The notes under the pieces are model-generated. The model was not told where the DNA came from. It did not search any database and was given only the letters and a program-made list of their open reading frames with translations. From the NCBI RefSeq assembly GCF_030209435.1, contig NZ_JARVRX010000001.1:620001-684000 (forward strand): 64,000 bases of DNA, in the 5' to 3' direction. The position numbers were made by a program, and so were the translations under genes. The DNA is from Mycolicibacterium sp. lyk4-40-TYG-92. Its GTDB lineage: Bacteria > Actinomycetota > Actinomycetes > Mycobacteriales > Mycobacteriaceae. Shown here in pieces: positions 33,851 through 42,100 of this stretch (position 1 is the first letter of the stretch; each line of letters starts with the position of its first letter).

Positions 33851-35206
33851 TTAGTCCTCGGCTTCCTCGGCGTTTTTGTGGTCGCGGCTGATATCCACCA
33901 TGAAGTTGGCGAAGTAGCCCTTCAGCTGGGGGTCGCTCATCATCTGCCACCGCGGCGCCAGCAGCTTCATGTACCGCTCGACGTAGAGGAACTGCTTGCC
34001 GATCAGCACCAGCTCGCGGGGCAGCTTGACGTCGTACGCGTCCGCGAGGGTGGACAGCTGCTTGCCGATCTCGGCGTAGGACAGGTCGCCCAGCGACTTC
34101 ATGGTCAGCGGCGTGGCGAAGGCCTCCAGATCCTTGGCCGCCTGGCCCTCCGGTTTGACGGTGCCCACGGCGCCCATCATGACGACGATCCGGCCGGCCG
34201 CGGCGTGATCCTTCGAGACCAGCAGGGCGTAGACGAGTTCGCGCAGCAGCCACCGGGTCCGCGGGTCGATGCGGCCCATGATCCCGAAGTCGAAGAAGAC
34301 GATCTTGCCGTCCTTGTCGACGTGCAGGTTGCCGGCGTGCAGGTCGCCGTGGAACAGGCCGTGCCTGAGGCCGCCTTCGAAGACACTGAACAGCAGGGCC
34401 TTGACCAGTTCCTCGCCGTCGAAGCCGGCCTTGCGGATCGCGGCGGCGTCGTCGATGCGGACGCCTTCCACGCGCTCCATGGTCAGCACGCGTTCGCTGG
34501 TCAGGTCCCAGTAGACCTGCGCCACCCGGATGTTCCGGCCCAGCGGCGAGGAGTGCATGTGCGCGACCCAGGCGTCCATGGACTGCGCCTCGAGCCGGAA
34601 GTCGAGTTCCTCGGCGAGGTTGTCGGCGAAATCGGCGACCACGTCCTGCGCGGACAGGCGCTGGCCGAGCTTGGCCAGTTCGGCGATCTGCGCGCCGCGC
34701 TTGAGGATCTGCAGGTCGGCAGCCACGCGCCGGCGGATGCCCGGGCGCTGGATCTTGACGACGACCTCTTCGCCGGAGTGCAGCGTCGCGTAGTGCACCT
34801 GGGCGATGGAAGCGGAGGCGAAAGGCTCGTCGTCGAAGCTGGCGAAGAGGTCGGCCGGATCGCCGCCGAGCTCTTCGCGCAGGAGCTTGTGGACCTGGCC
34901 CTTGTCGGCGGGTGGGACACGGTCCAGCAGGCTGCGGAACTCCCGGCTCAGGGGCTCACCGAAGGCGCCGGGACTGGATGCGATGATCTGTCCCAGCTTG
35001 ACGTATGTCGGGCCCAGGTCCGAAAAGGTCTTCGGGACCTGCTTGATCACCTTCTGCTGCAGGCTGCCTTTGGCGAAGGCGCTGCCGACGACGCGTACGC
35101 CGGTCCGGGCGAGCTGCCACCCGGTGGCACCGATGCGGGCGGCTTCGACGGGCAGCGGCACCCGGTCCAGCCGGGCGCCCTCACGGTGCGGTGTCTTCGA
35201 ACCCAT
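33851..35206 (-). CDS. ABC1/UbiB-like atypical kinase family protein
   Basis: 451 residues. The UbiB family KxGQ motif is seen in YVKLGQIIASSPGAFG; further motifs are ASASIAQVHYATLHSGEEVVVK (Ala-rich loop in place of the Gly-rich loop, and the ATP-binding Lys), GLFHGDLHAGNLHVDKDGK and IVFFDFGIMGRID (catalytic and metal-binding Asp). UbiB-type proteins are atypical ATPases tied to isoprenoid quinone or lipid metabolism. Same place as Rv0647c. No membrane segment is obvious. Confidence 0.9.
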   Translation of the reverse strand: MGSKTPHREGARLDRVPLPVEAARIGATGWQLARTGVRVVGSAFAKGSLQQKVIKQVPKTFSDLGPTYVKLGQIIASSPGAFGEPLSREFRSLLDRVPPADKGQVHKLLREELGGDPADLFASFDDEPFASASIAQVHYATLHSGEEVVVKIQRPGIRRRVAADLQILKRGAQIAELAKLGQRLSAQDVVADFADNLAEELDFRLEAQSMDAWVAHMHSSPLGRNIRVAQVYWDLTSERVLTMERVEGVRIDDAAAIRKAGFDGEELVKALLFSVFEGGLRHGLFHGDLHAGNLHVDKDGKIVFFDFGIMGRIDPRTRWLLRELVYALLVSKDHAAAGRIVVMMGAVGTVKPEGQAAKDLEAFATPLTMKSLGDLSYAEIGKQLSTLADAYDVKLPRELVLIGKQFLYVERYMKLLAPRWQMMSDPQLKGYFANFMVDISRDHKNAEEAED

Positions 35207-35279
35207 TGGTGAAGTGTCTCAAAACCGCGAGTACCGCCAAAAAGGTGTGCCCGGCGTCACTCTCTTTCGTCGGTGCTGA

Positions 35280-36278
35280 TCAGACGAAGACGCTCTCGAT
35301 GTCGGCACGGCTGCGGACCGGGTCGCTGCCGGGCACGTACGTCGGGACGGTGTGCGGCGCCAGCTCCGGGTCGACCCCACCCTTGACGCGGGCCTTCGCC
35401 TGACGGAACTCGGGGAACGGTCCGGCAGCGGTGTGCAGGCCGTTGATGATCGACCACACGACGGCGCGGCGGGCGGTGCGCTCGAGCGGGTTGGGGTCGG
35501 TGTGGCCCAGCAGCTGCTTGGCCCACTTCGGCATGGTGTCCCGGACTGCCCAGTCGACGGCGCTCTGCGGCATCGGCAGATTCGGGCCGGTGGCCATGGC
35601 GGCGCCGTGCGTCAGTGCCAGCTTGGGCAGATAGGACTTCAGGCAGTCCAGGGTCTCGGCCTTGGTGGTGGGCAGGTCGGTGCCGCCGAGGGCGTGCCCG
35701 ACGCGGATGAACTCGCCGTAGTAGCGGTCAAGTTTCTTGCCGCGCAACGGGTTCGGGTGGTAGAGCTCGTGCGCGGTCGCGAGGCCCCACACGACGGTGG
35801 CGTAGTTCCAGCGCAGCCAGTCCGGGTCGTCGGCGTCGTATGCGGCGCCGTCCGGGCGGACGCCCTTGATGGTGTGGTGCATGGCGCGCACGGTCCGGGC
35901 CAGGTTCTCGGCGGTTTCGGTGCTGCCGTACGCGGTGCCGATGAAGAACGCGATGGAGTGGCCCAGCCGGACGACCGCGCCCTTCGGGTCGATCACCGGG
36001 ACGGCATCGCCGTTCTCGTCGCGCTGGACCAGGCGCGAGTGGTGCATGCCCATCCAGTAGATGGACGGGTCGAGGCGCTCGATGAACGCGGCGCACTGCA
36101 GGCCGAAGATCAGGGCCTCGGTGTGGGAGTGCACATGCCAGACGGCGCTGCCGGGGCCGAACCAGCCCGGATCTCCCGCGGGGCCGGCGAACTCCATGCC
36201 GCGGAAGTAGTTCCGCCGGATGGTCTGGTCGAACCGGTGCTGAAGCTGGTGCTCGATGAACTGGTGCGGCAGGTACAC
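35280..36278 (-). CDS. oxygenase MpaB family protein (DUF2236)
   Basis: 332 residues from GTG 36278 with AAAGGG upstream. Hallmarks of the MpaB/latex-clearing family are the His pattern in GSAVWHVHSHTEALIFGLQ, YWMGMHHSRLVQRD, RTVRAMHHTIKGV and VVWGLATAHELYHPN; these bind haem in characterised relatives that oxygenate isoprenoid chains. No signal peptide. It diverges from a TetR gene across 74 bp that hold two matching operators, so TetR control is likely. Confidence 0.85.
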   Translation of the reverse strand: MYLPHQFIEHQLQHRFDQTIRRNYFRGMEFAGPAGDPGWFGPGSAVWHVHSHTEALIFGLQCAAFIERLDPSIYWMGMHHSRLVQRDENGDAVPVIDPKGAVVRLGHSIAFFIGTAYGSTETAENLARTVRAMHHTIKGVRPDGAAYDADDPDWLRWNYATVVWGLATAHELYHPNPLRGKKLDRYYGEFIRVGHALGGTDLPTTKAETLDCLKSYLPKLALTHGAAMATGPNLPMPQSAVDWAVRDTMPKWAKQLLGHTDPNPLERTARRAVVWSIINGLHTAAGPFPEFRQAKARVKGGVDPELAPHTVPTYVPGSDPVRSRADIESVFV

Positions 36279-36290
36279 GTCAACCCTTTC

Positions 36291-36310
36291 TGGTCACGGT
36301 CGTAACCAGA
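36291..36310. promoter_or_regulatory. TetR-type operator copy 1, mpaB side
   Basis: CTGGT and ACCAG arms enclose 10 bases (TGGTCACGGTCGTAACCAGA). It matches copy 2 at 16 of 20 positions and lies 13 bases before the mpaB-type gene start, on the minus-strand 5' side. Confidence 0.65.
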
Positions 36311-36318
36311 ATAGTATT

Positions 36319-36338
36319 TGGTGACGGGTGTGACCAGA
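36319..36338. promoter_or_regulatory. TetR-type operator copy 2, tetR side
   Basis: TGGTGACGGGTGTGACCAGA repeats copy 1 in the same orientation with its start 28 bases further on; TGGT/ACCA arms are conserved. It lies 15 bases before the tetR start. Confidence 0.65.
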
Positions 36339-36352
36339 CCTAGGCTGTGGGG

Positions 36353-36955
36353 ATGTCGACACCGACCAGGTGGGCGGGGGTTCCGCTCGACGACCGCCGC
36401 ACCGAGCGGCGCGGATTACTGGTCGACGCGGCATTCGAGCTGTTCGGCTCCGGTGGGGAGACGGCGCTGTCGGTCCGCTCGGTGTGCCGCGAGTGCGGAC
36501 TGAACACCCGCTACTTCTACGAGAGCTTCGACGGCATCGACGACCTGCTGGGCGCCGTCTACGACAAGGTCAGCACTGAACTGGCCACCGTGGTCGACGC
36601 CGCGATCACCGTCGCGGGCGATTCGGTGCGAGACCGGACCCGGGCGGGCATCGCCGCGGTCCTGGGCTTCGGTTCGGCCGATCCGCGCCGCGGGCGGGTG
36701 CTGTTCACCGAAGCTCGCGCGAACCCCGTGCTGGCGGCGCGCCGCGCCGTCACGCAGGACCTGCTGCTCGACGCCGTGCTGGCCGAGGGCGGCCGGCTAC
36801 ATCCCGGTTCGGACCCTGTCGCCGCGCGCGTCGGCGCGGCCATGTACACCGGCGCCATGGCCGAACTGGCCCAGCAGTGGCTGTCCGGTTCCTTGGGGTC
36901 GGATCTGGACGTGGTGGTCGACGCCGCGCTGGCACTGGTACTGCGCCGAGAGTGA
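36353..36955 (+). CDS. TetR/AcrR family transcriptional regulator
   Basis: 200 residues from ATG 36353 (GTG 36347 is also in frame). N-terminal helix-turn-helix: RRGLLVDAAFELFGSGG, then SVRSVCRECGLNTRYFYESF with the TetR recognition helix (TRYFYESF). The C-terminal domain is helical (LLLDAVLAEGG...AAMYTGAMAELAQQWLSG), ligand unknown. Twin operators in the divergent gap suggest it represses itself and the MpaB-type oxygenase. Confidence 0.88.
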   Translation: MSTPTRWAGVPLDDRRTERRGLLVDAAFELFGSGGETALSVRSVCRECGLNTRYFYESFDGIDDLLGAVYDKVSTELATVVDAAITVAGDSVRDRTRAGIAAVLGFGSADPRRGRVLFTEARANPVLAARRAVTQDLLLDAVLAEGGRLHPGSDPVAARVGAAMYTGAMAELAQQWLSGSLGSDLDVVVDAALALVLRRE

Positions 36956-36997
36956 CGACATGGCTGCCCCGCGGTACCGCGGGGCAGCCATGTCGTC
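36954..36997. terminator. 44-bp perfect palindrome between convergent tetR and DinB genes
   Basis: The 22 bases 36954-36975 are perfectly complementary to 36976-36997, giving a 20-bp stem with a GTAC loop. It starts inside the tetR stop codon and lies before the convergent DinB gene's stop. No T tract follows on either strand. A bidirectional terminator is the simplest reading. Confidence 0.7.
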
Positions 36998-37006
36998 GAT
37001 CTCGCG

Positions 37007-37606
37007 CTAGGTGCCGGCGGGCCGCCACCGCTTGATGAACTCGGTCTCCGGCCATTCCTCCTCGGCGGCCAGCAGTTCGTACATGGTCGCGCGGTCGATG
37101 GACTCGCGGATGATGTCGGCGTGGCCGGCATGCCGCGACAGCTCCTCGATGATGTGCATGCCGACCCAGCGCACCGTCCAGTGGTCGATGTCGGTCGGGA
37201 ACCACGGCACGTCGTGCGGAATCGGGACCAGGGTGTCCAGATCGAGTTCCGCGAAGGCCCGCAGTGTCTCGGCGTTCTGTGCGCGCAGCGCGTCCAGCAG
37301 GTCGCCGAGCTTCTCGTCGTCGCGCATGACGTGTTGGTCGGCGTACTCGGCCATGATCTCGGCCATCGGTCGCGTGTCGCGCGGCGGGAAGTCGGGGGCG
37401 GCCACCGCACGCGCGATCCAGCCGGCCTGAACGCCGGTGACGTGCTTGATCAGGCCGCCGATCGACAACGCACTCACCGACGGGGTGGAACGGGCCTGAT
37501 CGTCTGTGAGGCCGTGGGCGACGGCCGCGAAGGCATCCTGCTGGAACGCCAGGAAGTTGATGAGGGTCTGGCGCTCGTCACCGGCGGGTGCGGGTTGTCC
37601 GGGCAT
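37007..37606 (-). CDS. DinB family protein
   Basis: 199 residues, helical DinB/DUF664 fold. TLINFLAFQQDAFAAVAHGL begins the first helix; the metal-site His residues are in LSIGGLIKHVTGVQAGW and VRWVGMHIIEELSRHAGHAD. Family members are metal-dependent thiol (mycothiol or bacillithiol) transferases or have unknown function. ATG 37606 lies 3 bases after the stop of the upstream DinB gene, with AAGGAG before it, so the pair forms an operon. Confidence 0.85.
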   Translation of the reverse strand: MPGQPAPAGDERQTLINFLAFQQDAFAAVAHGLTDDQARSTPSVSALSIGGLIKHVTGVQAGWIARAVAAPDFPPRDTRPMAEIMAEYADQHVMRDDEKLGDLLDALRAQNAETLRAFAELDLDTLVPIPHDVPWFPTDIDHWTVRWVGMHIIEELSRHAGHADIIRESIDRATMYELLAAEEEWPETEFIKRWRPAGT

Positions 37607-37608
37607 GC

Positions 37609-38124
37609 TTAGTTCTCCTTCTGGGTGTGGGTGTAAAGGTCACGGATGCAGGCGATTTCCGCTCCGTGGTGAATGACTTCGCGATTGATGTGCAGCACCA
37701 GGGTGGCCATTGAGAAGTCGGCGTACGGGCCCTCGGCCGGTCCGCACGGCCGGGCCAGAGCGGCGTCGTCGAGCGTGCGAACCCCGGTGATCCAGTTCGC
37801 GTAGGCGGCATCGAGCTGCTCCAGTGCCGTGCGGGCGTCGAGCGCGTACGGCCATGACTCGTAGTCGGCCGGTGGTCCGCCGAAATGTGAATGGTTCCGC
37901 ATGGCCAGGACGCCGACGATGACGTGCGCCAGCCGCCACGCGATGGTCGAGAACGGCTCGGGTTGTGGTGGCGGATAGCTGAAGTCGATGGATCCGTCGG
38001 GGTGCAGGGTCCAGCAGCCGGGTACCGGCTCCCAGAAGTATTCGTCGTCGGTCAGTCCCTCGAGACGGGGACGCAGCTGGTGTTGCCAGTGCCAGTCGAG
38101 TTGGTCGGCCAGTTCTTCGGTCAC
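37609..38124 (-). CDS. DinB family protein
   Basis: 171 residues from GTG 38124. ADQLDWHWQHQLRPRLEGLT forms the first helix, IAWRLAHVIVGVLAMRNHSHFGG and VLHINREVIHHGAEIACIRD hold the DinB His triad. Second DinB protein of the pair with no close similarity to the first. Diverges from the WYL regulator, which likely controls it through the dyad at 38146-38164. The open frame further upstream would overlap that operator and is rejected. Confidence 0.83.
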   Translation of the reverse strand: MTEELADQLDWHWQHQLRPRLEGLTDDEYFWEPVPGCWTLHPDGSIDFSYPPPQPEPFSTIAWRLAHVIVGVLAMRNHSHFGGPPADYESWPYALDARTALEQLDAAYANWITGVRTLDDAALARPCGPAEGPYADFSMATLVLHINREVIHHGAEIACIRDLYTHTQKEN

Positions 38125-38145
38125 GTGGAAAGCCTGACATCTAAT

Positions 38146-38164
38146 TAGGACTGTTTTTGTCCTA
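38146..38164. promoter_or_regulatory. dyad operator between DinB and WYL genes
   Basis: TAGGAC-TGTTTTT-GTCCTA is a perfect 6-bp dyad with a 7-base AT-rich centre, located between the divergent starts 38124 and 38186. Position fits an operator of the WYL regulator. Confidence 0.6.
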
Positions 38165-38185
38165 TGAGTGCGGCAGAGTGTTGTC

Positions 38186-39142
38186 ATGTCCGAAACGACG
38201 AGCCGCGTGCTGCAACTGCTGGGGCTGCTGCAAGCGCGCCGGGTGTGGACGGGCCAGGAGCTGGCGGACCGGCTCGGCGTCACCGGCCGTAGCGTCCGCC
38301 GCGATGTCGAACGGCTGCGTGACCTGGGCTATCCCGTGCATGCCAGCAAGGGCCGCGACGGCGGCTATCAATTGGGCGCCGGTGCCGCGTTGCCGCCACT
38401 GCTGCTCGACCCCGAGGAGGCCGTCGCGATGGCGGTGTGCCTGCGGCTGGCGGCCGGCGGCAGCGTCGCGGGCGTCGGCGAATCGGCGCTGCGCGCACTG
38501 TCCAAACTCGACCAGGTGATGCCGGCGCGGCTCCGGTCGCAGGTGTCCGCCGTGCACGACGCGACGGTGACGCTGACCGGCGGCTCGGTCGAGACAGTGT
38601 CACCTGACTACCTGATGACGCTCGCCCGTGCCTGCCGGGACCGCGAACACGTCAGACTCGGCTACACCGACATCCGCGGCAACAGCACCGAGCGCCGGCT
38701 CGAGCCCTATCAACTCGTCACCACCGGACGCCGCTGGTACCTGCTGGCGTACGACCGCGACAAGCAGGACTGGCGGACGCTGCGGCTGGACCGGATGGCT
38801 GACGTCACCGCAGCGGGGACGACGTTCGCTCCGCGGCCTGCGCCGGATCCGGCTGAGTTCGTCCGGAATGCCATCACGGCTTCGCCGTACCGCTACGTCG
38901 CGCGGGTTCGGTATGAGGCATCCGAAAGCCAACTGGCGCAGGTGTTTTCCGCGTCATCGGCGCAGATCGAGGCGGACGGGCCGGACCGCTGCATCGTGAC
39001 CGCCGGGGGCGACGAACCCGAACGCATCGTGTTGCATCTTGCGATGCCGGGCTATCGGTTCGAGGTGCTCGAACCGCCCGAGGTGGTCGCCGCGGCCGGC
39101 GTGGTGGCCGACCGGTTGCGTGCGGCAATGCCGCCCAGCTGA
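38186..39142 (+). CDS. WYL domain-containing YafY-type transcriptional regulator
   Basis: 318 residues from ATG 38186. N-terminal helix-turn-helix (RVLQLLGLLQARRVWTGQEL, then DRLGVTGRSVRRDVERLRDL) followed by GYPVHASKGRDGGYQLG, a WYL domain with RLEPYQLVTTGRRWYLLAYD and a C-terminal WCX domain (VRYEASESQLAQVF, MPGYRFEVLEPPEVV). WYL domains bind nucleic acids or small ligands. Its stop overlaps the ATG of the alpha-mannosidase gene (TGATG at 39140-39144), so it may also precede that operon transcriptionally. Confidence 0.9.
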   Translation: MSETTSRVLQLLGLLQARRVWTGQELADRLGVTGRSVRRDVERLRDLGYPVHASKGRDGGYQLGAGAALPPLLLDPEEAVAMAVCLRLAAGGSVAGVGESALRALSKLDQVMPARLRSQVSAVHDATVTLTGGSVETVSPDYLMTLARACRDREHVRLGYTDIRGNSTERRLEPYQLVTTGRRWYLLAYDRDKQDWRTLRLDRMADVTAAGTTFAPRPAPDPAEFVRNAITASPYRYVARVRYEASESQLAQVFSASSAQIEADGPDRCIVTAGGDEPERIVLHLAMPGYRFEVLEPPEVVAAAGVVADRLRAAMPPS

Positions 39143-42100
39143 TGCCGATGCGCCGTATGGTGGCAGGGGTGTCGACGGGACGACTCCTGCAAGTGACGGC
39201 GGTAGTTTCCACCGAGTTGTTCGTCGGGCCGGCCGATGAACCGCTGCAGATCGTCCGGGTGGACTACACCGGATGCGCGCAGCCCACCGAGGTCCGGGTC
39301 ACCGGAGACGGGCTCAGCGGCCAGGCCATGACTCGACCGGGCGACGGCTTCGTGGAGATTCCGGTGGTCGTCGAGGGCGGACAACCGGGCCAGATCCGGG
39401 CCGCGCATCTCGAGATCGGCGGCGAGCAGATGCCCTTCGAGTTCGCCGTCGCCGAACCCGGCTGGACCATGCACATGATCAGCCACTTCCACTACGACCC
39501 GGTGTGGTGGAACACCCAGGCCGCCTACACCAGCGTGTGGACCGAGGACCCGCCCGGCCGGTGCCGGCAGACCAACGGCTTCGAGCTGGTCACCGCGCAT
39601 CTCGAAATGGCAAGGCGCGAGCCCGAATACAAGTTCGTCCTCGCCGAGGTCGACTATCTCAAACCCTACTGGGACACCCACCCCGAGCAGCGCGCCCAGC
39701 TGCGCGCGCTGCTCGCCGAGGGACGCGTCGAGATCATGGGCGGCACGTACAACGAGCCGAACACCAATCTCACCAGTCCCGAGACGGCGATCCGGAACTT
39801 CGTGCACGGCATCGGGTTTCAGCGCGACGTCATGGGCGCCGACCCGGCGACGGCCTGGCAGCTGGACGTGTTCGGCCACGATCCGCAATTCCCGGGTATG
39901 GCCGCCGACGCCGGTCTGACCTCCAGCTCGTGGGCCCGCGGTCCGCACCACCAGTGGGGTCCGATGCACCGCGACGGCGACCCCGAGCGCATGCAGTTCG
40001 CGAGCGAATTCGACTGGATCGCACCGTCGGGCCGCGGGCTGCTGACCCATTACATGCCTGCGCATTACGCGGCCGGCTGGTGGATGGACTCGTCGGCTTC
40101 GCTGCAGGAGGCCGAGGAGGCCACCTACGCCACGTTCGCGAAGCTGAAAAAGGTTGCGCTGACCCGCAACGTGCTCCTTCCGGTGGGTACCGATTACACC
40201 CCGCCGAACAAATGGGTGACCGAGATTCACCGCGACTGGGCGGCGCGCTACACCTGGCCCCGCTTCGTGTGTGCGCTGCCGCGGGAGTTCTTCGCCGCCG
40301 TGCGTGCCGAACTCGCGGCCGGTGGTGCGCAGCCGTCGCCACAGACGCGGGATATGAACCCGATCTACACGGGTAAGGACGTGTCGTACATCGACACCAA
40401 GCAGGCCAACCGGGCCGCGGAGAACGTCGTGCTGGAAGCCGAACGGTTCGCGGTGTTCGCCGGACTGCTCACCGGCGCCACGTATCCGCAGGCCGCCCTG
40501 GCCAAAGCCTGGGTGCAACTGGCCTACGGCGCACACCACGACGCCATCACGGGGTCGGAATCCGACCAGGTGTACCTCGACCTGCTCACCGGCTGGCGCG
40601 ACGCCTGGGAACTCGGCAGGACCGCCCGCGACAATGCGGTGGCACTGCTGTCGCGGGCCGTCGACGGCGACATCGTGGTATGGAACCCGTTGGCGCACAG
40701 CCGAACCGACATCGTCACCGTCCACCTCGACGAACCACTGGCTGGGCCGGTCCTCGACGCGGACGGCACGCCCGTCCCGGTCCTGATCGAAGACGACGGC
40801 CATACCGTCACCTGGCTGGCTCACGACGTGCCGTCGCTCGGCTGGCGGGGATACACGATCGGCGCAGCCGCGGTGCGGCCCGGCGCGGCGGGCTCGTGGG
40901 AACCGCTGTCCGGCACCACAATCGGCAACGATCGGTACGGCTGCACCGTCGACGCCGCCCGCGGCGGCGCGGTGACGTCGCTGGTGCGCGATGGCCTCGA
41001 GCTGATCGGTACGGGCCGGGTCGGCAACGAGATCGCCGTCTACGACGAACATTCCGCGCATCCGACCGAACACGAAGGGCCCTGGCACCTGTTGCCCAAG
41101 GGGCCGGTGGTGGGCTCTGCCGACCGCGCGGCTGAGTCGGTGCAGGCCTACCGCAGCGCGCTGGGGGAGCGGCTGGTGGTCACCGGGCGCATCGGCGACG
41201 TGCTGCGCTACACCCAGACCATCACGCTGTGGCACGGCATCGACCGCGTGGACTGCCGGACGGTGATCGACGAGTTCGCCGGCGCCGACAAGCTGTTGCG
41301 ACTGCGCTGGCCCTGCCCGGTGCCGGGCGCGTTGCCGGTCAGCGAGGTCGGCGACGCGGTGATCGGCCGGGGTTTCGGGCTACTCCACCAACGGGATTCG
41401 CACGACGCCGTCGACACGGCCGATCACCCTTACACCTTGGACAACCCCGCCTACGGATGGTTCGGGCTGTCTTCGGCGGTGCGGGCCCGGGTCCGCGACG
41501 CGGAGGGTGAGAGCGTGCGGGCGGTGTCGGTGGCCGAAGTGGTTGTACCAGCGGCCGGGAACTCCCATACCGATCCCGAGACGCCGGCCCGCGAGCTGAT
41601 GGTCGCGCTCGTCCGGTCCGGGGTGACGGCCACCTGCAGCAGTGCCGACAGGCCGCGCTACGGCGATCTCGCCGTCGACTCCAACCTGCCCGACGCCCGC
41701 ATCTCTCTCGGCGGCCCCGACGAGAATGCTTTCACCGCAGCGGTTCTGGCCGCGGCCGACCCGGCCTACGGTGCGGAACTACGGCGCCGCCTGACGACCG
41801 GAAGCGCCCGGCTCTGGGTGCCCGCCGACGCCGACCTGGTACGGCGCTGGGTCCCCGGCGCCGACCTGACCGGAGTGCGGGCACTGCCGGTGCTGATCGT
41901 CGCCGGACCCGGCGCCATCGACGAGCTGATCGCCGCGCTCGCCACCGCCGACATCGCTGTCGAGCAGGATGTCGCAGCAGGCATCGGACCCTTCGAGGCC
42001 CGCAGTGTGGCTCTGCTGAACCGCGGCGTACCGGGTTTCGCCGTCGAACCGGACGGCGCCCTGCACACCTCGTTGATGCGGTCGTGCACCGGCTGGCCGT

